64,000 nucleotides of DNA from Symsagittifera roscoffensis (Eukaryota; Xenacoelomorpha; Acoela; Convolutidae), in the NCBI RefSeq assembly GCF_963678635.1, contig NC_087063.1, positions 55,829,504 through 55,893,503 of the forward strand. The letters are read 5' to 3'. A program made the position numbers and the translations under genes. This document shows positions 54,481-63,245 of the stretch, in pieces (positions within the stretch are counted from its first letter, which is position 1; each line of letters opens with the position of its first letter). The notes under the pieces are model-generated. The model had not been told where the DNA came from, did no database searches, and worked only from the letters and a program-made list of their open reading frames with translations.

Positions 54481-55690
54481 TATTTTTTATCCATTGAGAA
54501 TATGGGATTGGTTTGAAAGTTGATGTTCCAAGTAGATCAACTTTATAATGATTATTTTGACAATCTAAATAAAGTGGGAAATGTTGTAAACTATTTATTT
54601 GTGATTGTTCAATATCAGTTTTTACTGCATATTTGCATTCCAATCGGGGTGATGTTTCGTTTTCTGCAAGGTAGAATTTTATGTTTTTGGGTATTTCAAC
54701 TGTTGTTTTTCGTGTAAGTAATTCAGGTGGTGTATTTCGACTTAAGGTGTCTGGTAATGCAAGATTTTTTCCTGCAGTCCAAATTATATGTAAGTTTGGA
54801 AATTTCATTAGAATTAGTTGAAATCTGTAAACTCGGTGGTTTGGGTTAGATTTTTGTGTAAAGAGAAAGATGATTGGTTTATGGTCTGTGAATAAAACTG
54901 TGGGGTGTTTTGATCCAAGTATCAGAAATTCATATTCTGCCAGTGTATATATTATGGCTGTACATTCTCTCATTAAAGTTGAGAGTCGTAGCTCTGCTTG
55001 AGTGAATAATCGAGAATTTGCTGATATGAGGTTCATTTTATTTGTACCATTATGTGATTGTAATAGTGCTGCACCGATGCCAAAGTTCGAAGCATCGCAC
55101 ATTGCATAAAATGGTTGATTTGAATCTGGAATTGTGTTTGAAATTTGTTCAGTTAAAAGTTTCTTTATTTCTTCAAATCGTGTTTGATGTTCTGTGTTCC
55201 ATTCAAAATTATTTTGTTGTCTAAGGATGTTATAAAATGGTCGTAGATATAATTGCATTTTATAAACATATTTACTTAAAAAGTTTAACATTCCAAGAAA
55301 TTCTTGGATTTTCTTTTTATTTGTTGGTGGTTGAAGTTTTTGAATAGCGTCAATGCGTGATTTCAATGGAGTGATTGTTTTTCTTTCTATATTATGTCCT
55401 AAGAAATTAACTCTTGTCAAAAAGAAGTGTGATTTATCGGGGGCGGCCTTCAGATTTTCGTTCTGAAGTATTTGGTGATATTTTTCTAAAACATTGAACA
55501 TCTCGTCTTTTGTTTGTGATTGCATAAAAACATCGTCTAAATAGGTGATTGCGTTTTTCTTGAGTATTAGTGGTCTAAAAATTTTGCTCATAAAAGCTGA
55601 AAATGCTGCTGGTCCTATGGATATTCCATAGAATAAGCGGTTGAATTCATATTGTTGGTTTCCGATAACAAATTGTGTTAAACGTCGTGA
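54443..55690 (-). pseudogene. pol: C-terminal half of RT and RNase H
   Basis: Continues the gag-pol frame after one stop codon. YLDD, the RT active site, is at about 55,532-55,543. An RNase H domain follows, with MCDASNFGIGAAL, ECTAIIYTL and LFTDHKPI giving the D-E-D residues, then LPDTLSRN and a linker. The frame closes at 54,443 where the integrase should begin. Domain order and motifs are typical of Ty3/gypsy. Without the upstream stop this part would be translated with the rest. Confidence 0.85.
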
Positions 55691-55693
55691 TTA
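55691..55693 (-). other. In-frame stop codon inside RT
   Basis: TAA directly follows the conserved RT segment ending MPLDE. The same frame is open on both sides for hundreds of codons, so a single substitution is the simplest explanation. A readthrough role is unlikely because related elements need an uninterrupted RT here. Confidence 0.85.
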
Positions 55694-58600
55694 TTCATCT
55701 AGTGGCATTTGATTGTATGCACTATTCATATCGGCGGTTGTAAAGTATTTGCCGTTTATTTTTGTTAAAATAACTTGTATTGGTTCAATGGGCCAATTAC
55801 ATTTTGATTCATCTATAAGTGAATTGAGGTATCTAGCATCGAGAACGATTTTTAATGATTCTCCTTTAGCTAGAATGATAACGGGGTTGATAAATGTGTT
55901 CCCTTTTGGTTGTTCTTCTTTATTAACTGGTGATATAATGTTGTATTGTTCTAAAATATCGAGTAATCTGTTCACTTTATCATGTAAGTGAATTGGTACT
56001 TTACTTGCTCTCTGTTTTTTGAAAACTGCGTCTGGTTTTAACGGGAGATGTAGTGATGAACTGATTTTTCCAACATCGAATTTTGATGTTGCATAGACTG
56101 ATGAATATTTAATTAGCTGTTTGGCTAACTTTTCGAATTCGTCTTGTGTTATTTGTGAATGTTGGAAATTAAACATTGTTAAAAATTTCTGTTGGTCCTC
56201 TGTGTAGTTACTTATGTTGAATGTAGGTTTGAAATATGGAGTTTTTGTGAAATAATCCGTATTTCTGTTTTCGTTACTTATTATATTATTTATAGATAAT
56301 TCTTCATTAAGAATTGTAGATTGGCAAATATCTAGTAATTGGAGTATATTATTTACGCGATAGGCTTTTTCGTGTATTGGTGATATTGTAGCGTTGGTTT
56401 CACAATATCCTAAAAGTCCTAAAGGTAATGTTACTTGGTAAGGTGTGTTGTTATAGACATGTAAGGAAATGATATCTGAATTCGAATTTTTCAAATATTT
56501 TATGGATGAGATTGTGATTTTGAAAAATTTGTGAATAGGTTTGAATTCAAAATCTGACATATAAAATTTTTGTTTGTTTTGTTCTTTATCATATTGGTGA
56601 ACTTGTTTGATTGAAAAATTATAGATGTTTCCTGATAGTGGTTTCAAGTGTTTTCTTTGTTGGTTAAATATCGGGTAGAATTTTGAAAAGAATGGTGGTT
56701 GTTTATTTAATCTTTGAAAAAATGTTAAGGATGTTTCTTTTGTTTTTGTATATTTATCTTTGATTAATATTTTACTATTTAGTATGTTAATTGTTGGTAT
56801 ATACTTCGAAATAAATGGTATTCCAATGATATTATATTTAATATCAGTGATATGGAATATTTGTTTAAATGGCTTATTTAAAATTTTGCTTTGCTCCATT
56901 GTTCTGGTGGGGAGGAGAAATAATTGGATTTTTCCGTAGTTTATCAATGTTGATCCTTGTGCTGTTGCTAACTTACTGGAGGTTTCAAGAGGTGTTAGTT
57001 TTGGGTGTAAAGTTTTTATTTCATTCCATGTGGGGATGTTTATTATGTTTGATTCTGCTCCTGAATCAATTAAAAAATCTATTTCAAGGTCTGGTGGTTG
57101 ACATTCTTTATTTCTTGGGCTTTCTAAGAGAAATGGTATTGTCCAAATTTTTTCTTTGGGTTGTTCTTTTTGTATATTTTGATAAATGTGGTTTGTATTT
57201 AAGCATTTTGTTTTGATATTTTTATTGGTTTGATTTGTAGTGTTAATCTCATTTGTTTCTTGCGTCGTTGGTGTGGAATTTATGGGTGTAGTGTAATAAT
57301 TTTGAAGATATTCTGATTGATTTTCATATATGTGTGTTGAAAAAGGTTGTTCATATATGACAGATTCATAGTCATTTTCGACTTTTATCATATTGATAGA
57401 AAGAGTGTTTTCTGTATCACTTTCTGAATCTGATGATGTACAGTTTATTTGATTGAGTTGTAACGTATCAGTTACTGTGTCATCAATACCTGGAGGGTCT
57501 GATGTTGTTTCTGGATTAGATTGTACTTGATTAATATGTCTTTGATGTTTAGGTGTACTACTTCTGTGGCGATTATTAGAATTATTATAGTTATTATTAT
57601 TCCGGTGTGGTGATTGGGAATAATTTCTATAACGATTATTATAACTTGAGTGTCGATTTTGTGAATTATTTCGCGATCTGTTTTGGTAATTATTGTTTGG
57701 TCTGTTATAGTTCGATCTATTATATGAGTTATTCCTTGATTGATTGTTCGGGTAATTCTGGTTTCGGTTGTTTGAATAACTTCTATTTCGATTATAGGAG
57801 TAGTTTCTATTCCTATTGTATGATGAATTTCGTGATTGGTTGTTTGGATAGTTGTTATTTCTTGATTGGGAATTAGATCTAGAAACAAATCGTTGTGTAT
57901 TTGAATTTGATCTGGAGTAGTTACTTCTACTATTTGGTCTATTGTAGTGATTTTGTGATGAATTTTGTGTGTTTCTTCGTTCTGGCGATCTTCCTCTATA
58001 ACTTGAGTTATATGGTGATTGATTTCTTGTATAATTTGTATTGTTCGGGAGTGGTTTTCCTGAACTGTTGTTGCTGTAGACTGTTTTGTTCGGTAGATTT
58101 TGATCTTTTTTCATGTATTGATAGAATGATTTATTTGGTTCTTTATATTTTTGAGGTTTATTTTGATTGTCTTGCTGTTTTTGTCTACATTCGGAAATAC
58201 TATGTCCGTATCGTCGGCAATAATTACACCATTTTTTGAAAGATGGTTTGCCTTTAAAGTTTGGGTTCTTTTCGTAAATATTGAGTATTTCAGTGATTTT
58301 TTCAACGAGGTCTGTCTCTGATTCCTGTATATTATTAATATTAGTGGGAGTCGTTTCAATTCTGTTAACGTATTGTAATTTCAGATTTTCCGTTTCTTCT
58401 AGTTTCATCGTGATTTCTGCTTGTTCTAATTTGTCTACTAGTTTTCGAAAATCTAAATCGGGTTCTCGAATTGAAGAAGGATGGGATGCTCTCTTTTTTA
58501 TTGCTATTTTCCTTAATTGTGGTGTTAAGGTCATCATTAAGATTTCTGTCATCTTTGTGTTTTTATAGTCGTGTGTATTTAGTGAATATGCTTTTCGAAC

Positions 58601-59350
58601 TAGTGTTTCGATTCGTACTGCTAATTGCTTGATGGTTTCGTTTGGTAATCTGCGAATTTCATTACATAAAACTCTTTGTTGTTGTTTGTTTCTTTCGGAG
58701 TCAAACATTTTTGAAAATTCCTGTGTAAACCTTTTCCAGTTTGATTTTATTTCTAGAGGTAGTACTGAAAACCATTTTTGGGCTGCGCCATCTAAGGTTG
58801 TTTGTATTAACGCTGTGCGTCGATGTATCCAGTTTTGATGTAGTGGCGTATTAATTGGTTCAGGTCCAATATTTAAAATCAGGTTTGCTGTTACTGCATT
58901 TAAATAATCTTCTACAGAGTATTCAGGGTCTGTTCCTGTGAAAACCATTAAAGGTTTGTTTGATGTTATTGATGATCCACCCATAAGGTATGGATTCATT
59001 GTCATTTGTAATGATTCTGCTGCATTTGGCATTTGAGAAAAATTTGAAAGTTGGTTTCTTGTTATTTCATGTTGTTGGAGATAATATGGGAGTGGTATTT
59101 CATTTTGCATTTGTGATGGTTGATACGAGTGTGCAGTCATTGGATTTTGTTGTTGAATTGGTTGAAAAGATTGTGTATTAATTAGATTTTGTTGTTGAAT
59201 TGGTTGTTGATGTTGTGCATCTATTGGTTGTGGAGAAAAATTTCTATGATTTGTACGTGTTTTCTGTATTTCTTGTCTACGATATTCTTGAGTATTTGGT
59301 GCAAATATATCTGGTTGTAAGAAATCATCATCTGAGGATAAATAATCCAT
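55691..59350 (-). CDS. gag-protease-RT (N-terminal part), 1219 residues
   Basis: One frame encodes a Gln/Asn-rich N-terminus and a retrotransposon Gag core (about 135-320, with GAAQKWFSVLPLEIKSNW). A zinc knuckle CNYCRRYGHSISEC follows at about 371, then a long Asn/Ser/Arg-rich region, then an aspartic protease with D-S-G at about 762 (FLIDSGAESNIINIPTW). A dUTPase-like stretch (YQVTLPLGLLGYCE) and the start of RT (from about 1100, with LKIVLDARYLN and FTTADMNSAYNQMPL) complete it. Gag and Pol share one frame, with no frameshift between them. The frame ends at a TAA (55,691-55,693) in the middle of RT. The start ATG at 59,350 lies 130 bases inside the preceding ORF, in another frame. Confidence 0.88.
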   Translation of the reverse strand: MDYLSSDDDFLQPDIFAPNTQEYRRQEIQKTRTNHRNFSPQPIDAQHQQPIQQQNLINTQSFQPIQQQNPMTAHSYQPSQMQNEIPLPYYLQQHEITRNQLSNFSQMPNAAESLQMTMNPYLMGGSSITSNKPLMVFTGTDPEYSVEDYLNAVTANLILNIGPEPINTPLHQNWIHRRTALIQTTLDGAAQKWFSVLPLEIKSNWKRFTQEFSKMFDSERNKQQQRVLCNEIRRLPNETIKQLAVRIETLVRKAYSLNTHDYKNTKMTEILMMTLTPQLRKIAIKKRASHPSSIREPDLDFRKLVDKLEQAEITMKLEETENLKLQYVNRIETTPTNINNIQESETDLVEKITEILNIYEKNPNFKGKPSFKKWCNYCRRYGHSISECRQKQQDNQNKPQKYKEPNKSFYQYMKKDQNLPNKTVYSNNSSGKPLPNNTNYTRNQSPYNSSYRGRSPERRNTQNSSQNHYNRPNSRSNYSRSNSNTQRFVSRSNSQSRNNNYPNNQSRNSSYNRNRNYSYNRNRSYSNNRNQNYPNNQSRNNSYNRSNYNRPNNNYQNRSRNNSQNRHSSYNNRYRNYSQSPHRNNNNYNNSNNRHRSSTPKHQRHINQVQSNPETTSDPPGIDDTVTDTLQLNQINCTSSDSESDTENTLSINMIKVENDYESVIYEQPFSTHIYENQSEYLQNYYTTPINSTPTTQETNEINTTNQTNKNIKTKCLNTNHIYQNIQKEQPKEKIWTIPFLLESPRNKECQPPDLEIDFLIDSGAESNIINIPTWNEIKTLHPKLTPLETSSKLATAQGSTLINYGKIQLFLLPTRTMEQSKILNKPFKQIFHITDIKYNIIGIPFISKYIPTINILNSKILIKDKYTKTKETSLTFFQRLNKQPPFFSKFYPIFNQQRKHLKPLSGNIYNFSIKQVHQYDKEQNKQKFYMSDFEFKPIHKFFKITISSIKYLKNSNSDIISLHVYNNTPYQVTLPLGLLGYCETNATISPIHEKAYRVNNILQLLDICQSTILNEELSINNIISNENRNTDYFTKTPYFKPTFNISNYTEDQQKFLTMFNFQHSQITQDEFEKLAKQLIKYSSVYATSKFDVGKISSSLHLPLKPDAVFKKQRASKVPIHLHDKVNRLLDILEQYNIISPVNKEEQPKGNTFINPVIILAKGESLKIVLDARYLNSLIDESKCNWPIEPIQVILTKINGKYFTTADMNSAYNQMPLDE

Positions 59351-60744
59351 TTGAACTGTTTTTTATTTTTATTTTGTTGAAAAAATGGGTAATTTTCACG
59401 GTGATCCTGTGGAGGATTTGTTTGGAAATTTATTGAATTAGGTTGGGTCATTGGGTTATCCCAATTTCGAGATCTTGTATATTGGTTAAAATTTCTTTGT
59501 GGTTGATTATATGTTTTTGATGGATGTGTATAATTATAATTATGGTCTGCAAAGTTGTTTCTAGTGAATGTTTTGCGTGTTTTTGATGGTATTGTCATGG
59601 GTCTGTATGTTTGGTAATCCATATGTGAATATTTAGGGGCAACCGAAGGTTTAACGGTTGATTGTAAGGTTACCTGTGTTTGTGAAGGATTTGTATTTCT
59701 TGGTGTTGTTAAATTTGGGCGTATTGGTGAAATACTTTGTTGTGTAGTTGTTGTGTGTACAATTTCTTCATTTATGAAGTGTGATGGTGTCTGGATATCT
59801 TGTTGAGTAAGATTCCTAGTTCCATTGAGGTTTTCGTTGTGTATGACTGTAGAGTTTAAACTATTATTTTGTGTATCGGGCAAAAATGTATTATAGTTTA
59901 ATGGTGTTGCATCAATGGTGAATGGTATTACTTTTACATAATCTCTTATGTAAGATATCGTACTTATTGCTTGACTTGAGATTGATTGTGGGAAGCTTAT
60001 AAATGCGGGATGAGACCATTCGGGGTCCCAAACATAATCTGATTGTTCTGTGATAGCGGTATCATCGTTCGAGTTTTGGGGTCTAAAATTTTTTCTTGCT
60101 TGTGCAATTAAATCAATATTGTGTGTGAAATAATCTATTATGAACCATGCCAAAATTTTTTGTAGATCGTGTTTTGTATGTTGTGAAACGTCGTCTTTCG
60201 TGAAATTTTCTTTAATAATGTTTAAATAACTAGAGAATAGTGTGATTTCATGTCGTACTCTTAAATGTTTAGATGTTTCTGTCGGTGAGACATTTGTTAT
60301 TGGGATTTCGTTTTCTAATATCGAAATATAACTATATATTATTGCGAAAACTTCATTGGTGAATATGGAGTTTGCTCTTTGTGAGTTATGATATTGGATG
60401 CTTTTTATATATTCTGAAAAAACTTTTGAAAATTCTAAATCAAGATCGTCTGTTTGAATTGTATATTTTCTATGATTATGGTTTGGTGAGGTGAATTCTA
60501 TGGAGTAAATTCCATACTGTTGTGTTATGTTGCATATATCTTTTAAGTAGTGGTCTATGATTTGTCTTTTGATTTTTACATCTGGGAACTCTGTTTTACA
60601 TGGACTGATTCCGGGTTCAAATAAATTTAATAGTAAATTTTTGCAAAATATATGCTGTCGTCTATCAGTGGTTGCATCTACTATAAAAGGAAAGATTTCA
60701 TCATCATCTGGGGTTTCGTCACCTGGGGTGTGCGTTGAGCTCAT
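59221..60744 (-). CDS. Retroelement ORF2, 507 residues, unknown, upstream of gag
   Basis: Starts MSSTHTPGDETPDDDEIFPF. The first ~280 residues look folded and mostly helical (LRVRHEITLFSSYLNIIKEN, ILAWFIIDYFTHNIDL). The rest is Asn/Gln/Thr/Pro-rich with a basic, aromatic C-terminal region (TIPSKTRKTFTRNNFADHNY). No zinc knuckle or enzyme motif is seen. It overlaps ORF1 by 26 bases and gag by 130 bases. A structural or RNA-binding protein is possible. I recognise no family. Confidence 0.65.
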   Translation of the reverse strand: MSSTHTPGDETPDDDEIFPFIVDATTDRRQHIFCKNLLLNLFEPGISPCKTEFPDVKIKRQIIDHYLKDICNITQQYGIYSIEFTSPNHNHRKYTIQTDDLDLEFSKVFSEYIKSIQYHNSQRANSIFTNEVFAIIYSYISILENEIPITNVSPTETSKHLRVRHEITLFSSYLNIIKENFTKDDVSQHTKHDLQKILAWFIIDYFTHNIDLIAQARKNFRPQNSNDDTAITEQSDYVWDPEWSHPAFISFPQSISSQAISTISYIRDYVKVIPFTIDATPLNYNTFLPDTQNNSLNSTVIHNENLNGTRNLTQQDIQTPSHFINEEIVHTTTTQQSISPIRPNLTTPRNTNPSQTQVTLQSTVKPSVAPKYSHMDYQTYRPMTIPSKTRKTFTRNNFADHNYNYTHPSKTYNQPQRNFNQYTRSRNWDNPMTQPNSINFQTNPPQDHRENYPFFQQNKNKKQFKWIIYPQMMISYNQIYLHQILKNIVDKKYRKHVQIIEIFLHNQ

Positions 60745-61186
60745 TTTTTCGTTCGATGACTGTTAATATGTAATTATTAATGTGTCGAATTGGTTGATTC
60801 CAATTGTATAAATGTACTGGTTTGTGTTTATACTGCTTTTTTATTCTTCTTTTTCCTCTTTTTGATGAATTTGAAGTTGTTTCTGAGTCAGAAAAATATA
60901 ATTGATCGTGAAGTGGGCAATTTTTATCTATTGATTCTTTTAGTTTGTAAAGTTCGTCTAAACTGTTGGTTTCTGATTCTGAAAATGCGTTTCGATTTTT
61001 TGAAAATCTTTTTCGTGTTATTTGTCTTTGTTTCGTTTTTATTTTTCTTTTTAGTGTTTGTCGTTTTGTTCGAATGTATCCAACTGTTTGTGTATGAGGT
61101 GTGATTACAAGGTCGTATTTTTTGTTATCTATTTCACAATTGTGTAAAACGATTGTTTGTTTATTTCCTAGGTTTTTAAATGACAT
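60719..61186 (-). CDS. Retroelement ORF1, 155 residues, highly basic, unknown
   Basis: The first ORF after the leader. An N-terminal folded-looking segment (TIVLHNCEIDNKKYDLVITP) is followed by a dense Arg/Lys patch (KRQTLKRKIKTKQRQITRKR), an acidic Ser-rich middle (YFSDSETTSNSS) and a second basic cluster (KRGKRRIKKQYKHK). Such clusters suit nuclear localisation and RNA binding. A regulator of the Rev/Rex/Tat kind is a thought, not a finding. Confidence 0.6.
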   Translation of the reverse strand: MSFKNLGNKQTIVLHNCEIDNKKYDLVITPHTQTVGYIRTKRQTLKRKIKTKQRQITRKRFSKNRNAFSESETNSLDELYKLKESIDKNCPLHDQLYFSDSETTSNSSKRGKRRIKKQYKHKPVHLYNWNQPIRHINNYILTVIERKNELNAHPR

Positions 61187-61189
61187 AAG

Positions 61190-62416
61190 GTTTAGGATGA
61201 CGGATGCAAAAGGTTGTTAAATGATTTCTATTTTCCTAAACTGTTAGTTCTTACGATTTTTTGGTTAGCTTAACCTGGGTCTATTTGTTCAGGGTTGGAG
61301 AGAAAAGTATATCGATTCCGAAGAATGATTTTTTACTTTCTCGTGGCTAGTATAAGTTAAGGTGTTAACTTACTTAATCTTACTTAGGGGTAGTGATTGT
61401 GTTCAAGGGTTGGAGAATAGTAAATCGATCCACAAGGTTCAGGTATAATTAGAACGCGAGTAGTTCGTTAGATACTATTTTAAACTTACTAAGTCTAAGA
61501 TTTATCCTGGGTCTGGTAAGAGGGGGGGTCAAGTGAAGGATGAATAACCGAAGTTCTTCACTGTTTATCCTAATTTGAATGATTAGTTTTGTTTAAAAAT
61601 TTCTATTAGTCTTAGGTCTTTAGAAAGGGTTGGGTAGTGAATCGACGTTTGAGGTCGTTAGACACTAATTAAGTGGGTGGGGGAGAACAAAGTTGTTCTG
61701 TTTGATCCAAGGATAAGCCTTGATGATCAAATTTGAAATTTAATTAAGTAGAAAATGATTTAAGATCCAAGGATAAGCCTTGATGATCTGGTTTTAAAAT
61801 TAAGTGAATTTAAGTTTAAAATGTTTTAAATTTGTGTAAAGAAAAGATTTAGTATTTTTATGATATTAGTGGGTTTATGATTGCTGTTATGTTTTAGGTG
61901 ATGGAGCTGGAACAACAGGATGATTTATAATTACTAACCATTTATTGTCATGCTACTAATTTTTATTTTTTATTTTTCAATAAATATTTTTCAAACATGT
62001 TTTGTATATTACTGCAGAGTTTTAGGAAAACGATCTTAGATCTTTTTATCAATCGTTATTGTATATTAATAATTTTGTTTAGCGCCTGTAATGATTTTGA
62101 GGATTGACTTCAAAATTTTAGGTTTGCAAATGAAAATCTAAATTCATTGCTAGTAGTATTCTAAATATAAAAGTTTGTTCTGGTTTTTGCCTAACTATCA
62201 TATAGCTATATGGCAAGTTTCTACTTTGTCGTATGTCGTCTCTGGTTCGAGGTCTTCTTCCAATTCCGGGTAGTTCTGTTATGGTTCGGAATATTGGCTC
62301 TGATCTATTGAGTCGTAGAGACATTTCGATTAAATTATTGTCGTATAACATTTTGTAAATGTTTTTGTCTAATTTCTAATCTATTTTGGTTAATTCTAAG
62401 CTATTAAGGTCTTGTT
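61190..62416 (-). other. 5' leader of the large retroelement
   Basis: About 1.2 kb between primer site and ORF1. It has three copies of a GGTTGGAGA.AGTAAATCGAT-like motif (near 61,292, 61,421 and 61,628). It also has two exact copies of GATCCAAGGATAAGCCTTG followed by ATGATC (about 61,707 and 61,761), each able to form a small CAAGG/CCTTG hairpin. AAGTAAG-type donors lie near 61,365-61,385. The 77-codon frame at 62,118-62,351 is not supported. Confidence 0.5.
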
Positions 62417-62436
62417 CGAGACTTATGGTCGCACCA
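62417..62436 (-). promoter_or_regulatory. Primer binding site of the large retroelement
   Basis: On the minus strand TGGTGCGACCATAAGTCT begins two bases (TC) inside the 5' LTR. It would pair with a tRNA 3' end GGTCGCACCA. The tRNA was not identified. Confidence 0.65.
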
Positions 62437-62438
62437 GA

Positions 62439-62848
62439 TGAGTTATGACTGGAGTGTATAACTCATAGAGTAATTTCGGATAGGGTACACCGTCTGCTCG
62501 TCACGTTATCTTATTTTCGGCCGGATAGATTCGTGCAACTTCTTAGTCTAATACCGATCCTAATCTTACTCTTATACTATCTAGTCTCAGGTTGTTTAAC
62601 TAGTCTCTGCTAGGCTCAATAGATCTAGGGTATACTGGTTTATTGCGGCTGCTGAAGTGCTCGGGAGAGTCCAACTAATTTCTAAGTTAAATTAAAATCT
62701 CTCTGGTGCTGAAATTACAAGTAACTTCAGCACTTACAAATAAGTGGGTTGTTAGTTAGATGGATCATGATTGGTTAATATTAAATACTTTACATTGGTA
62801 AAATATCTAATTTATCCAATCATAAAATGTAGTTTAGATCAGGTTCCA
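62439..62848 (-). repeat. 5' LTR of the large retroelement
   Basis: 410 bp, same sequence as 45,444-45,853 except about two substitutions. It should carry the promoter and poly(A) signals, but I could not fix a TATA box with confidence. Confidence 0.95.
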
Positions 62849-62852
62849 AAAG
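62849..62852. other. Target-site duplication AAAG (right)
   Basis: Matches 45,440-45,443. Confidence 0.8.
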
Positions 62853-62862
62853 TCAAACAACA

Positions 62863-63245
62863 ATAACTTTGTACAAAAAAATCAGGGTTAATTTTTTTTA
62901 ATTTTGAGCCCTGAGCACCATTATTTTTTTTTCAAACTGTGTAAAAAATCCGTCAAAATTGCAAGTTGAAAAGTAACAACTTGTCTGGAGAATAAATCAC
63001 CGCGAGCACAAAAAATCCGTCAATTTCTTCGTCAGAATAGCAAGCAAAGATAGCCATCTTTGCTTGCTATTCTGACGAAGAAATTGACGGAATTTTTGTG
63101 CTCGCGGTGATTTATTCTCCAGACAAGTTGTTACTTTTCAACTTGCAATTTTGACGGATTTTTTACACAGTTTGAAAAAAAATAATGGTGCTCAGGGCTC
63201 AAAATTAAAAAAAAAATTAACCCTGATTTTTTTGTACAAAGTTAT
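62863..63245. repeat. ~380-bp near-perfect palindrome
   Basis: Left arm from ATAACTTTGTACAAAAAAATC, right arm ending GATTTTTTTGTACAAAGTTAT. The centre, AAGATAGCCATCTT, is near 63,054. The arms (~190 bp each) agree almost base for base, with a ~4-nt loop. The arm sequence (GACGGA.TTTTTGTGCTCG, CCAGACAA) is related to the repeats at 42.66, 43.34 and 44.84 kb. Confidence 0.92.

Larger units (their letters stand above)
45440..62852 (-). mobile_element. 17.4-kb envelope-bearing Ty3/gypsy retroelement with accessory genes
   Basis: Two 410-bp LTRs in direct orientation bound 16.6 kb of internal sequence, flanked by AAAG on both sides. All major frames lie on the minus strand: basic 155-residue ORF, 507-residue ORF, gag-PR-RT-RNase H, integrase tail, small membrane ORFs, ATG-less ORF, Env-like, and three more ORFs. 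RT, protease and RNase H motifs and the 4-bp target duplication place it with Ty3/gypsy (Metaviridae). Size and gene number are well beyond the usual 5-8 kb of the family. The coding strand is rich in A and C and poor in G throughout. The element is young but defective, with one stop in RT and the integrase core deleted. Confidence 0.93.

Noticed and set aside
57472-57888. 138-codon minus-strand ORF inside gag (also 56,869-57,216 and 57,607-58,239 plus-strand ORFs)
   Set aside because: Shadows of the Asn/Ser/Arg-rich gag-pol region in other frames; monotonous composition and overlap a well-supported gene.
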